From Paenibacillus oralis (GTDB taxonomy: Bacteria > Bacillota > Bacilli > Paenibacillales > Paenibacillaceae): a stretch of 64,000 bases of DNA. A model generated the notes under the pieces. It ran no database searches. It worked only from the letters and a program-made list of their open reading frames with translations, and was not told the origin of the DNA. Location of the stretch: the NCBI RefSeq assembly GCF_003863965.1, contig NZ_RRCN01000001.1, positions 5,104,304 through 5,168,303 of the forward strand, written 5' to 3'. Shown here in pieces: positions 1 through 8,481 of this stretch (position 1 is its first letter; every line of letters begins with the position of its first letter). A program made the position numbers and the translations under genes.

Positions 1-990
1 GAAATCATTACGCTGGCCATTCAACGCTGCGCTGCCGATCATGTAGCGGAAACAACGGTGTCCGTCGTGACCCTGCCGAACGAAGAGATGAAGGGACGGA
101 TTATTGGGCGCGAAGGCCGTAATATTCGTGCGCTCGAAACGTTAACGGGGATTGATCTCATTATCGATGATACGCCGGAAGCGGTTATTCTGTCGGGCTT
201 TGACCCGATACGCCGCGAGATTGCCCGCACCGCGCTGGAGAAACTGGTGGCGGACGGACGTATTCATCCGGCGCGCATCGAAGAGATGGTCGAGAAATCG
301 CGCCGGGAAGTGGACGAACGCATTCGCGAATATGGCGAACAGGCTACCTTCGAGGTGGGGGTGCATGCTCTCCATCCCGATTTGATCAAAATTCTGGGAC
401 GTCTTAAGTTCCGGACAAGCTACGGTCAAAACGTGCTGAAGCATTCGATGGAGGTTGCGTACCTGGCCGGATTGATGGCCGGAGAACTCGGCGAAGATAT
501 CGCACTGGCCAAACGTGCAGGCTTGTTGCATGATATAGGTAAAGCGCTTGATCATGAAGTGGAAGGATCTCATGTCGAAATCGGCGTGGAACTGGCTAAG
601 AAATATAAGGAACATCCGGTGGTCATCAACAGTATTGCCTCTCACCACGGCGATTGCGAAGCGACTTCCGTCATCGCCATGCTGGTTGGCGCCGCGGACG
701 CATTGTCGGCGGCAAGACCGGGGGCACGGCGCGAGACGCTGGAAACGTACATTCGCCGTTTGGAGAAACTCGAAGAAATTTCCGAGTCGTTCGAAGGCGT
801 CGAGAAATCGTTTGCCATTCAGGCGGGCCGCGAGGTGCGCGTGATGGTGCAGCCGGATAAAATCGACGATGCGGAAGCATTCCGCCTGGCGAGAGACATT
901 ACCAAGAAGATTGAAAGTGAACTGGATTATCCGGGTCATATCAAAGTTACCGTCATCCGCGAAACGCGGGCGGTTGAATACGCCAAGTAA
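1..990 (+). CDS. rny: Ribonuclease Y, C-terminal part (5' end outside window)
   Basis: The reading frame is open from base 1, so only the C-terminal 329 residues are present; the N-terminal membrane anchor and coiled coil lie outside. RNase Y is the membrane-bound endoribonuclease that starts mRNA turnover in Firmicutes. A KH RNA-binding segment is visible early (GRIIGREGRNIR), followed by an HD-domain with the metal-binding HD pair in LLHDIGKA and a second conserved block IASHHGD. The C-terminus (IKVTVIRETRAVEYAK) is typical of the family. A strong terminator follows, separating it from ymdB, its usual neighbour in Bacillales. No frameshift is seen. Confidence 0.97.
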   Translation, partial: EIITLAIQRCAADHVAETTVSVVTLPNEEMKGRIIGREGRNIRALETLTGIDLIIDDTPEAVILSGFDPIRREIARTALEKLVADGRIHPARIEEMVEKSRREVDERIREYGEQATFEVGVHALHPDLIKILGRLKFRTSYGQNVLKHSMEVAYLAGLMAGELGEDIALAKRAGLLHDIGKALDHEVEGSHVEIGVELAKKYKEHPVVINSIASHHGDCEATSVIAMLVGAADALSAARPGARRETLETYIRRLEKLEEISESFEGVEKSFAIQAGREVRVMVQPDKIDDAEAFRLARDITKKIESELDYPGHIKVTVIRETRAVEYAK

Positions 991-1001
991 AGGATATGCT
1001 G

Positions 1002-1029
1002 AAAAGTGGCCCCCAGGGGGCCGCTTTTT
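1002..1029 (+). terminator. Intrinsic terminator after rny
   Basis: A GC-rich hairpin (AGTGGCCCC / GGGGCCGCT, three-base loop) is followed by a run of five T. It lies 12 bases after the rny stop. Confidence 0.85.
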
Positions 1030-1084
1030 CATTGATTGACGGCGTTGCTTGCGTTGCGGCAGTTATGCCTAAGGAGGGAGCATC

Positions 1085-1879
1085 ATTAAAGTTCTGTTTA
1101 TCGGAGACATCGTAGGGAACACCGGGCGTAAAGCGTTGAAGTCCACGCTGCCTCATCTTAAGTCGAAGTACAATCCGCACATTATCATCGCCAACGGCGA
1201 AAACGCGGCGGCCGGGCGGGGGATTAACGCCAACATCGCCAAGGAATTTTTTGAGCAGGGCATTCACGGATTAACGATGGGCAACCATACGTGGGACAAT
1301 AAAGAGATTTTCGATTTTATAGACGATGAGCCACGGATGGTTCGTCCGGCCAATTATCCCCCGGGCACGCCGGGCCGGGGCTCGATGGTCGTCAAGGGGG
1401 GCGGCAAGGAGCTGGCGGTCGTAAACCTGATGGGCCGCACGTTTTTGCCGCCGCTGGACGATCCGTTCCGCAAGGCGGACGAAATCATCGGCCAGCTGTC
1501 CAAGAAACATAAATGCATTCTGGTTGATTTCCATGCCGAAGCTACCTCGGAAAAAATCGCCATGGGCTGGTATTTGGACGGCCGCGCTTCTTTGGTGGTC
1601 GGCACGCACACGCATGTGCAAAGCAATGACGACACGATTTTGCCGCAAGGCACCGCTTATTTGACGGACGCCGGCATGGTTGGCTCTCGGGAAGGGATTC
1701 TCGGTATGGAGCGGACGGCTGTGCTCCGCAAATTCACGACCCAACTGCCGGTCCGGTTCCAAGTATGCGAAGGCAAATGGCATTTTCATGCCGTGTTCGT
1801 GGAACTGGATGAAGCGACCGGCCGGGCGCGCAAAATCGAAAAAATCCGTCTGCTCGAAGATGAGTGGCATATGGACTGA
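1085..1879 (+). CDS. ymdB: YmdB-type metallophosphoesterase (2',3'-cyclic nucleotide phosphodiesterase)
   Basis: YmdB hydrolyses 2',3'-cAMP and influences biofilm versus motility decisions in Bacillus. The protein begins IKVLFIGDIVG, the family's first metal-binding motif (GDIVG). It goes on with NGENAA, GNHTWD and GTHTHVQ, all dinuclear metal-site motifs. No ATG, GTG or TTG precedes this conserved N-terminus in frame. The likely start is ATT at 1085, seven bases after AAGGAGGGAG; an ATC at 1082 is the only close alternative. From ATT the length is 264 residues, the usual length of the family. A later in-frame start at 1136 would delete the first metal ligands and is rejected. Confidence 0.93.
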   Translation: MKVLFIGDIVGNTGRKALKSTLPHLKSKYNPHIIIANGENAAAGRGINANIAKEFFEQGIHGLTMGNHTWDNKEIFDFIDDEPRMVRPANYPPGTPGRGSMVVKGGGKELAVVNLMGRTFLPPLDDPFRKADEIIGQLSKKHKCILVDFHAEATSEKIAMGWYLDGRASLVVGTHTHVQSNDDTILPQGTAYLTDAGMVGSREGILGMERTAVLRKFTTQLPVRFQVCEGKWHFHAVFVELDEATGRARKIEKIRLLEDEWHMD

Positions 1880-1921
1880 AACCGGCGGGTCAAGGCCTCC
1901 CAAAGTGCAGTAAGGGAAAAA

Positions 1922-1950
1922 GAAGGAATTATTTGAGCGCTCACGAATAT
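1922..1950 (+). promoter_or_regulatory. Candidate sigma-H promoter of spoVS
   Basis: GAAGGAATT (1922-1930) fits the sigma-H -35 consensus RnAGGAwWW exactly. After an 11-base spacer, CACGAATAT (1942-1950) fits RnnGAATww except at its first base. It sits 50-80 bases before spoVS, a gene controlled by sigma-H in Bacillus subtilis. Confidence 0.75.
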
Positions 1951-1998
1951 CTTCTAAGTAGTGGACTCAACCGATTATTCCCAGGGAGGTACTTGACC

Positions 1999-2259
1999 AT
2001 GGAAGTATTAAAAGTTTCAGCAAAATCCAACCCCAACTCCGTTGCCGGGGCGTTAGCTGGAGTTCTTAGAGAACGCGGCGCTGCTGAACTTCAAGCCATT
2101 GGGGCTGGTGCACTTAACCAAGCCATTAAAGCAGTAGCGATCGCCCGGGGATTTGTCGCGCCAAGCGGTGTAGACCTCATTTGTATTCCGGCATTTACCG
2201 ACATCGTTATCGATGGTGAGGACCGTACCGCCATTAAACTTATCGTAGAACCCAGATAA
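1999..2259 (+). CDS. spoVS: Stage V sporulation protein S
   Basis: SpoVS is a small Alba-like protein of 86 residues needed for normal septation and spore coat/engulfment progress. The translation starts MEVLKVSAKSNPNSVAGALA and ends IKLIVEPR, nearly invariant in Bacillales. The ATG at 1999 is preceded by GGGAGGT with a longer than ideal gap. The frame extends upstream, but the extension is not conserved-looking and reads through the sigma-H promoter. It sits directly downstream of ymdB, as in B. subtilis. Confidence 0.97.
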   Translation: MEVLKVSAKSNPNSVAGALAGVLRERGAAELQAIGAGALNQAIKAVAIARGFVAPSGVDLICIPAFTDIVIDGEDRTAIKLIVEPR

Positions 2260-2279
2260 ATGTTATTTCTGACATGATG

Positions 2280-2316
2280 CCTGTTTACGACGTAATCGAC
2301 GTAGACAGGTTTTTTT
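2280..2316 (+). terminator. Intrinsic terminator after spoVS
   Basis: CCTGTTTACG and its near-perfect complement ending in ACAGG form a long hairpin, followed by seven T. Confidence 0.85.
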
Positions 2317-2350
2317 GTTATCTTCAGAAGACCGAATAGGAGGGGCTATT

Positions 2351-3313
2351 TTGAAGTATCCTGTAATTGATTTTCATTGCGATGCTTTAAGCAAAATGTT
2401 GCTTGACCCGGCGCTTGATTTTGCCAGCGATGAACGGCTGGACGTCAATTTGCAGCGCATGAAAGCAGGGGGCGTTGCCCTGCAATGTTTTGCGATTTTT
2501 CTTTCCGAACGTTTGGGAACTCCGAAAATGGAGTATATTCTGGGACAGCTGGACCTGTTTCGGCAACAAGTAAAAAGCCTCGGCGTGGCCGAGATCCGTA
2601 CGGTAGAAGACCTTGAGGAACTGGAGCGGAAGGGGGGCCCCGGCGGCCTGCTGTCGCTGGAAGGAGCCGACGGACTGGAAGGCAACCTGCATTATTTGCA
2701 AATATGCTATGAGCGAGGGGTTCGTTTTCTCGGCATTACGTGGAATCATGCCAATTGGGCGGCCGACGGCATTATGGAGCCAAGAGGCCATGGATTTACG
2801 CCGCAAGGGCTGGAATTGGTCAAGGCCTGTCATGAGCTTGGCATCATCCTCGATGTATCGCATTTATCGGTCAAAGGGTTTTGGGAGCTGGCGGAGCTGG
2901 CCGAGCGGGCGGGAAGACCGTTTATCGCTTCGCATTCAAATGCTTATAGCGTCTGCGGGCATGCCCGGAATTTGCGCGACGACCAGATCAAGGAGATCGT
3001 TCGCCTTAGCGGACGGATCGGAATCACTTTCGTTCCCTGGTTCGTCAAAGAAGGGCGGAACGTTTCGAGCCGGGATATTTTGCCGCATCTGGACCGGATT
3101 TGTTCGCTTGGGGGTGCGGGGACGATCATGTTCGGCTCCGATTTCGACGGCATCGAATCGCATTTGAGCGATTTGCGGCATGCGGGACATTACGCCAAGT
3201 GGCAGGAAACTTTGTTGAAATATTACCCGGAGGAGCTTGTCCGCGGGTGGTTGTACGGCCATGCGGCCGCATTCCTGCGGGCCTGGCTGCCTCATTACAA
3301 GAAAGCGCTTTAA
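2351..3313 (+). CDS. Membrane dipeptidase family (peptidase M19)
   Basis: This is a zinc-dependent M19 (renal dipeptidase-like) enzyme of 320 residues, expected to cleave dipeptides. The N-terminal metal motif DFHCDAL (HxD type), SLEGADGLEG, a central DVSHLS and IASHSNAYSVC, and late FGSDFDGI are the family's successive zinc and substrate motifs. The TTG at 2351 is chosen because AGGAGGGG lies nine bases upstream and the protein then begins at the conserved KYPVIDFHCD. An upstream in-frame ATG at 2315 overlaps the spoVS terminator. It has no signal peptide, so it is probably cytoplasmic. Confidence 0.92.
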   Translation: MKYPVIDFHCDALSKMLLDPALDFASDERLDVNLQRMKAGGVALQCFAIFLSERLGTPKMEYILGQLDLFRQQVKSLGVAEIRTVEDLEELERKGGPGGLLSLEGADGLEGNLHYLQICYERGVRFLGITWNHANWAADGIMEPRGHGFTPQGLELVKACHELGIILDVSHLSVKGFWELAELAERAGRPFIASHSNAYSVCGHARNLRDDQIKEIVRLSGRIGITFVPWFVKEGRNVSSRDILPHLDRICSLGGAGTIMFGSDFDGIESHLSDLRHAGHYAKWQETLLKYYPEELVRGWLYGHAAAFLRAWLPHYKKAL

Positions 3314-3402
3314 TTCATCCAATTACGAGAACGAATTGATCGAAAACTACTATACGAAAAAGGTGAGAAAACGCTTGCTTTTTGTCCGCCTGAGACATAA
3401 AA

Positions 3403-3491
3403 TTGACATGACTCTGAAACAGAATGTTCACAAAGTGTGAGGCTGATAGTGAGTTCTCACACGTCTACATTCTAGAGGAATTATTTATAAT
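3403..3491 (+). promoter_or_regulatory. Candidate korA promoter with TGTGA/TCACA inverted repeats
   Basis: TATAAT at 3486-3491 has no recognisable -35. About 43 bases upstream of the predicted start point is the perfect palindrome GTGAG-TT-CTCAC (3449-3460). A second, TCACA-AAG-TGTGA (3428-3440), lies further upstream, and a TTGACA hexamer occurs at 3403. A missing -35 plus a palindrome near -42 is what an activator-dependent promoter would show; the regulator is unknown. Confidence 0.45.
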
Positions 3492-3531
3492 CTTAGTTTG
3501 CATTGCGATACGATTAAAGGGGTGGGCGATC

Positions 3532-5307
3532 TTGATTAGTCAATTGTCTTGGAAGATCGGTGGACAGCAAGGCGAAGGGGTTGAAAGTACGGACCGGATT
3601 TTTTCGACGGCCTTAAACCGGCTGGGTTATTACTTGTATGGGTACCGGCACTTTTCATCCCGTATCAAAGGCGGACATACAAACAACAAAATCCGGATCA
3701 GTACCAAGCCGATTCGTGCGATTTCCGACGACTTGGACATCTTAGTCGCTTTTGACCAGGAAAGTATCGATCTGAATGCCAAAGAACTGCGCGGCGGCGG
3801 GGTTATCGTAGCCGATGCCAAATTTAATCCTACCGTTCCCGAAGGTGTGAATGCCAGATTGTTTCCGGTTCCGATTTCGAGCATTGCCGAAGAACTGGGA
3901 ACTTCGCTGATGAAAAATATGGTGGCCTCCGGCGCATCCTGGGCGCTGCTCGGACTTCCGCTTGAGGTGTTCAATAAAGCCGTAGAGGAAGAGTTCGGGC
4001 GCAAAGGTCCAGCCATTGTCGAAAAAAATATCGAAGCGGTCAAGCGGGGCGCGGACTATTGTTTGGAGCTGGCCGGCGGTCCTTTGGAGGAATTTAAGCT
4101 GGAGCCGGCCGACGGCAAACAGAAGCTGTTCATGATCGGCAACGATGCGATCGGCCTCGGCGCCGTAGCTGCAGGATGCCGGATCATGAGCGCGTACCCG
4201 ATTACGCCAGCTTCCGAAATCATGGAATATTTAATCAAAAAATTGCCGAAATTCGGCGGCACCGTCATTCAGACGGAGGACGAAATCGCGGCCATTACGA
4301 TGGCGATCGGCGCCAGCTATGGAGGCGTTCGTACGATGACGGCTTCGGCCGGACCGGGCTTGTCTCTCATGATGGAAGCGATCGGCCTCGCCGGCATGAC
4401 GGAAACGCCGGTCGTCATCGTTGATACGCAGCGCGGCGGTCCAAGCACGGGCCTGCCGACGAAGCAGGAGCAAAGCGATATCAACGCGCTGATTTACGGC
4501 ACGCACGGCGAAATTCCGAAAATCGTGCTTGCGCCAAGCTCCATAGAGGAGTGCTTCTACGATACGGTTCAGGCATTTAACCTGGCCGACAAATATCAAG
4601 TGCCCGTCATTTTGGCTACGGACCTGCAGCTGTCGCTCGGCAAACAGTCCTGCGAAATGCTGGATTTCGACAAAATTACGATCGACCGCGGCTATCTTGT
4701 CAAGGATATTCCGGACCGCGAAGATTCGAGCATGTTTAACCGGTACGCCTTTACCGAAAACGGTATTTCGCCGCGGGTTCTGCCCGGCGAGAAAAACGGC
4801 ATCCACCATGTGACCGGGGTAGAGCACGACGAGGCGGGACGTCCGTCGGAAAGTACGGTCAACCGGAAAAAGATGATGGAGAAGCGGCTGCGCAAGCTGG
4901 CGAAGTTGGAAGTGAACGACCCGATTCACCTAGAGGCCCCGCACGCCGAACCGGATCTTCTTATCGTCGGCATGGGTTCGACCGGCGGTACGATCGAACA
5001 GGCGCGTAAACAGCTTGAAGCTGACGGCATCAAAACGAATCACATGACGGTTCGCCTGATGCATCCTTTCCCGACGGAGCTGGTGCTGCCGCAAGTAGCC
5101 ACAGCGAAAAAAGTCGTCGTTTTGGAAAACAATGCAACAGGGCAGCTGGCCAATCTGATCAAACTGCATGCCGGCCATCACGGCAAAATCGCGAATGTGC
5201 TGAAATATGACGGAAATCCGTTCCTTCCTTCGGATGTTTATGAAGAATGCAAGAAGGCGGCCGGAAACAAAGCGCAGGAGGAGTTGGTGAAAAATGGCAA
5301 CCTTTAA
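3532..5307 (+). CDS. korA: 2-oxoacid:ferredoxin oxidoreductase, fused gamma-alpha subunit
   Basis: This is the large subunit of a two-subunit oxidoreductase that converts a 2-oxoacid (probably 2-oxoglutarate or pyruvate) plus CoA to acyl-CoA and reduces ferredoxin. Residues 1-180 are the gamma domain (WKIGGQQGEGV). From about residue 200 the alpha domain begins, with AYPITPASE near 220, QTEDEIAAITMAIGASYGG, and TQRGGPSTGLPTKQEQSD. The TTG at 3532 gives the conserved start ISQLSWKIGGQ and follows AAAGGGGTGGG. The frame extends upstream without similarity to the family. It overlaps korB by 14 bases, so translation is probably coupled. The substrate cannot be decided from sequence alone. Confidence 0.93.
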   Translation: MISQLSWKIGGQQGEGVESTDRIFSTALNRLGYYLYGYRHFSSRIKGGHTNNKIRISTKPIRAISDDLDILVAFDQESIDLNAKELRGGGVIVADAKFNPTVPEGVNARLFPVPISSIAEELGTSLMKNMVASGASWALLGLPLEVFNKAVEEEFGRKGPAIVEKNIEAVKRGADYCLELAGGPLEEFKLEPADGKQKLFMIGNDAIGLGAVAAGCRIMSAYPITPASEIMEYLIKKLPKFGGTVIQTEDEIAAITMAIGASYGGVRTMTASAGPGLSLMMEAIGLAGMTETPVVIVDTQRGGPSTGLPTKQEQSDINALIYGTHGEIPKIVLAPSSIEECFYDTVQAFNLADKYQVPVILATDLQLSLGKQSCEMLDFDKITIDRGYLVKDIPDREDSSMFNRYAFTENGISPRVLPGEKNGIHHVTGVEHDEAGRPSESTVNRKKMMEKRLRKLAKLEVNDPIHLEAPHAEPDLLIVGMGSTGGTIEQARKQLEADGIKTNHMTVRLMHPFPTELVLPQVATAKKVVVLENNATGQLANLIKLHAGHHGKIANVLKYDGNPFLPSDVYEECKKAAGNKAQEELVKNGNL

Positions 5308-6160
5308 GGAATTCCGCAACAACATTAAACCAAACTGGTGTCCGGGATGCGGGGATTTCTCCATTCAAGCCGCGATCCAGCGCGCCGCTGCGAATGTAGG
5401 CCTGGAGCCCGAGAACTTGGCCGTCATTTCCGGGATCGGCTGCTCCGGACGGATCTCCGGTTATATCAACGCCTACGGCCTGCATGGGATTCATGGCCGC
5501 GCCCTTCCGATTGCGCAGGGCGTTAAATTGGCCAACCGCGACCTCACCGTGATCGCTTCCGGCGGCGACGGCGACGGCTTCGCCATCGGGATGGGACACA
5601 CGGTGCATGCGATCCGCCGCAACATCAACATCACGTATGTCGTTATGGATAACCAGATTTACGGATTGACGAAAGGGCAAACCTCCCCGCGCAGCGGCGA
5701 AGGCTTCAAGACCAAGAGCACGCCCGAAGGGTCGGTGGAATCGACCTTGTCCCCGCTGGAAATCGCTCTGGCGTCGGGCGCAACGTTTGTCGCTCAGTCC
5801 TTCTCCAGCGATTTGAAGCAGCTGACATCGCTGATCGAGCAGGGCATCCAACATGAAGGCTTTTCACTGATTAACGTGTTCAGCCCGTGCGTCACCTTTA
5901 ATAAGGTGAACACGTACGACTGGTTTAAGGAAAACATCATCAACCTCGATACGATTCCGGATTACGATCCGGCGAACCGGGCAATGGCGATGGCGAAGCT
6001 GATGGAAACGGGCAGCATGATTACCGGCCTGATTTATCAGAACAAAGAGAAGAAGAGCTACGAAAATCTGGTTCACGGTTTCAAACAAGAGCCGCTTGCT
6101 TATCAACAGCTTGCTTTATCGGAATCAGAGTTTGACAATCTTGTAGCAGAATTTAGATAA
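5294..6160 (+). CDS. korB: 2-oxoacid:ferredoxin oxidoreductase beta subunit
   Basis: The 288-residue beta subunit carries thiamine diphosphate and a [4Fe-4S] cluster. Visible motifs are WCPGCGDF near residue 16, GIGCSGR near 48, and the TPP-binding GDGDGFAIG near 89, followed by the VMDNQIYGLTKGQ segment. The fourth cluster cysteine is probably the one in SPCVTFN. It begins inside the korA stop region, after AGGAGGAG. The two genes form a KorAB complex of the type retained by aerobic Bacillales. Confidence 0.95.
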   Translation: MATFKEFRNNIKPNWCPGCGDFSIQAAIQRAAANVGLEPENLAVISGIGCSGRISGYINAYGLHGIHGRALPIAQGVKLANRDLTVIASGGDGDGFAIGMGHTVHAIRRNINITYVVMDNQIYGLTKGQTSPRSGEGFKTKSTPEGSVESTLSPLEIALASGATFVAQSFSSDLKQLTSLIEQGIQHEGFSLINVFSPCVTFNKVNTYDWFKENIINLDTIPDYDPANRAMAMAKLMETGSMITGLIYQNKEKKSYENLVHGFKQEPLAYQQLALSESEFDNLVAEFR

Positions 6161-6167
6161 TATTTCG

Positions 6168-6199
6168 AAAGGCGTCCTTTTTTGATGGACGTCTTTTCC
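6168..6199 (+). terminator. Intrinsic terminator after korB
   Basis: AAAGGCGTCC and GGACGTCTTT form a hairpin around a T-rich loop, followed by a T-rich tail. Confidence 0.8.
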
Positions 6200-6280
6200 T
6201 TTTTGTACGCAATAGGTGTATAATGGGTAACGATGTGAATCGTTATCGATATAGAGAATATACGAGGAGTGTTTGCAAAG

Positions 6281-6853
6281 ATGAGTAAAGCAGTACCAGT
6301 CGGCGTTTCTGCACGTCATATCCACTTAACCCAGGAGCACATCGAAATTCTGTTTGGCCAAGGTTATCAATTGACCGAATTCAAACCGTTATCCCAACCG
6401 GGACAATTTGCCGCCAATGAACAGGTGGCCGTGATCGGACCAAAAGGGCAATTCGACAAAGTCCGTATTTTGGGACCTGCCCGTCCGGCATCCCAACTGG
6501 AAATTTCCCGCACGGATTCCTTCGCGATCGGCGTGAAAGCTCCGGTTCGCGAATCGGGCAACATCGAAGGCACGCCCGGCATCAAAGTCAAAGGGCCGGC
6601 CGGTGAAATCGAATTGGACAAGGGTGTCATTGTCGCCGCTCGCCATATTCACTTCCATACCTCGGATGCGGAGAAATGGGGCATTAAAGATAAGCAACTG
6701 CTGAAAGTCCGCTTGGGCGGGGAACGCGGTTTGGTGTTCGAAAATGTGATCGCCCGCGTTTCGGACAACTTTGCGCTCGACATGCATATCGATACCGATG
6801 AAGCGAACGCGGCCGGCGCCAAAACGGGAGATACGGCGGAGATCATCGACTAA
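6281..6853 (+). CDS. PduL-type phosphate acyltransferase
   Basis: PduL enzymes interconvert acyl-CoA and acyl-phosphate (acetyl or propionyl) with zinc chemistry and are unrelated to Pta. The two tandem PduL half-domains each carry the metal-binding histidine signature: ARHIHL at residues 11-16 and ARHIHF near 120. Length is 190 residues from the ATG at 6281. GAGGAG lies 11 bases upstream; an in-frame GTG at 6269 overlaps that ribosome site and is less likely. No microcompartment genes are nearby, so this is a free-standing acyl-phosphate enzyme. It could draw on acyl-CoA made by KorAB upstream, which is an inference from position. Confidence 0.9.
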   Translation: MSKAVPVGVSARHIHLTQEHIEILFGQGYQLTEFKPLSQPGQFAANEQVAVIGPKGQFDKVRILGPARPASQLEISRTDSFAIGVKAPVRESGNIEGTPGIKVKGPAGEIELDKGVIVAARHIHFHTSDAEKWGIKDKQLLKVRLGGERGLVFENVIARVSDNFALDMHIDTDEANAAGAKTGDTAEIID

Positions 6854-6900
6854 TCGGTTTGCGATACTTATGATAAGATCATAGATAAACACGTATGGGA

Positions 6901-6942
6901 AGGGCTTGCTCCCGGCAGAAGATGCGCCGGAAGCAAGCCCTT
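6901..6942. terminator. Long hairpin between convergent pduL and spoVAD
   Basis: AGGGCTTGCTCCCGGC pairs with GCCGGAAGCAAGCCCT around a nine-base loop. T-runs are weak on both sides. It could stop transcription from both directions. Confidence 0.65.
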
Positions 6943-6959
6943 GACGTTTTACTATAGGT

Positions 6960-7973
6960 TTAGCTTTCGGAACGTTCAATCGCAACGGCGTGAGCGATGC
7001 AGGGAACGCTTTCTCCTTGCTGGTAGGAGAGCGGGGAGAGCAGCGCGCCGGTGGCGACGACAAGAATCCGGCTCAGTTCTCCGCGTTTCACTTTGTTCAG
7101 CAGGTGCCCATAGGTCACGACGGCCGAGCATGCGCATCCGCTGGCCCCCGCTTGCACCTGCTGCTTTTCGTAATCGTATATCATCATCCCGCAGTCTTTA
7201 TACGTAGTGTCCTGAATGGGTACGTTATGGCGGTTAAACAGATCGTTGGCGATCGCATAACCGACCTTGGACAGGTCGCCCGTGACAATCAGGTCGTAGT
7301 AGGAGGGGGTGATCTCCAAATCCCGCAGATGCGCCTGAATCGTATCGACAGCCGCCGGCGCCATCGCCGCCCCCATATTTAACGGATCGGTAATGCCCAT
7401 GTCGATCACTTTGCCAATGGTGGCGGCCGTCACCGACGGTCCTGTTCCCTCCAGCGACAGCACGGCCGAACCGGACCCGGTGACGGTAAATTGCGCCGTT
7501 GGCGGCTTTTGCGAACCGTACTCCGTAGGATAACGGAATTGCTTCTCGACGCTGGCGTTATGGCTGCACGTACCGGCCAGCGCATATTTGGCGCCCCCCG
7601 CGTTTACGACAAAGGAAGCGAGCGCCAGGCTTTCCATCGAGGTGGAGCATGCCCCAAACATGCCGACATACGGGATGCTTAACGTCCGGGCGGCAAAGCT
7701 GGTGCTGATGATCTGGTTCATCAAATCGCCGCCGAAATGGAACGAAATCTGCTCTTTCGTTAAGCCGGCATTTTCGATCGCCAGCTTGGCCGATTCCTCC
7801 ATCAGCGTTTTTTCGGCTTTTTCCCAGCTGTCCTGACCCAAATACAAATCGGCGTGGATGATGTCGAAATCCTCCGCGAGCGGCCCTTGGCCTTCGAACG
7901 GGCCGACGACGGTGGCGGTGCTGATGATTTTCGGTTTGTTCTCAAATACCCAGCTTTGATGTCCTTTCAGCAT
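6960..7973 (-). CDS. spoVAD: Stage V sporulation protein AD (SpoVA2-type)
   Basis: SpoVAD is a thiolase-fold protein of the spore inner membrane that binds dipicolinic acid and is needed for DPA uptake and release. The 337-residue product has family blocks such as FGGDLMNQIISTSFAARTL, GMFGACSTSMESLA, and DCGMMIYD. It starts one base after the spoVAC stop; its GGAGG ribosome site is encoded by the last codons (AGGGH) of spoVAC, implying coupling. The order 2Duf - spoVAC - spoVAD matches SpoVA2-type operons, but no spoVAE-like gene follows; a convergent hairpin and pduL do. Confidence 0.95.
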   Translation of the reverse strand: MLKGHQSWVFENKPKIISTATVVGPFEGQGPLAEDFDIIHADLYLGQDSWEKAEKTLMEESAKLAIENAGLTKEQISFHFGGDLMNQIISTSFAARTLSIPYVGMFGACSTSMESLALASFVVNAGGAKYALAGTCSHNASVEKQFRYPTEYGSQKPPTAQFTVTGSGSAVLSLEGTGPSVTAATIGKVIDMGITDPLNMGAAMAPAAVDTIQAHLRDLEITPSYYDLIVTGDLSKVGYAIANDLFNRHNVPIQDTTYKDCGMMIYDYEKQQVQAGASGCACSAVVTYGHLLNKVKRGELSRILVVATGALLSPLSYQQGESVPCIAHAVAIERSES

Positions 7974-7974
7974 G

Positions 7975-8463
7975 TTAATGACCTCCTCCGGCGTAGCCCG
8001 GAACGAAGATGGCGTAAATGATCCCGATAATAAACGCCGCTACCGTGCCGAACACGACGACCGAACCGGCCAGCTGGAACATCCCGGCGCCGACACCAAG
8101 CACCAGTCCCTCGGGGCGGTGTTCAATGGCGCTCGAAGCCATTGAGTTAGCAAAACCGGTCACAGGTACGGCCGTGCCGGCCCCCGCCCATTGGGCGATC
8201 TTGTCGTAGACGCCAAGGCTCGTCAGCAGGACGGACAAAATAACGAGAACGGCCGTCGTGGGGCTCGCCGCCTCTTTTTCGCTCATTCCGGCAAAATGAA
8301 TAAAAGCCTGGCGGATGCATTCGCCAAGCAGGCAAATCAGCCCGCCGACCAGAAACGCCCGCACGCAGTTGAGGGCTACCGGGCGTTTCGGTTCATGCGA
8401 ATTGGCCAGCCGCTGGTATTGCTGCTGCGTTGGCGTCAGCTTTTTGTTTTGTTTCTTGGCCAT
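7975..8463 (-). CDS. spoVAC: Stage V sporulation protein AC (SpoVA2-type)
   Basis: SpoVAC forms a mechanosensitive DPA channel in the inner spore membrane. The 162-residue protein has a basic, Gln-rich N-terminus and then several hydrophobic helices. Family motifs are FLVGGLICLLGE, GVYDKIAQWAGAGTAVPVTGFANSM, and FQLAGSVVVFGTVAA. The start ATG follows GGAGGTATGG. It is the middle gene of the three-gene minus-strand operon with 2Duf and spoVAD. Confidence 0.95.
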   Translation of the reverse strand: MAKKQNKKLTPTQQQYQRLANSHEPKRPVALNCVRAFLVGGLICLLGECIRQAFIHFAGMSEKEAASPTTAVLVILSVLLTSLGVYDKIAQWAGAGTAVPVTGFANSMASSAIEHRPEGLVLGVGAGMFQLAGSVVVFGTVAAFIIGIIYAIFVPGYAGGGH

Positions 8464-8481
8464 GTTCCATACCTCCTTCGT

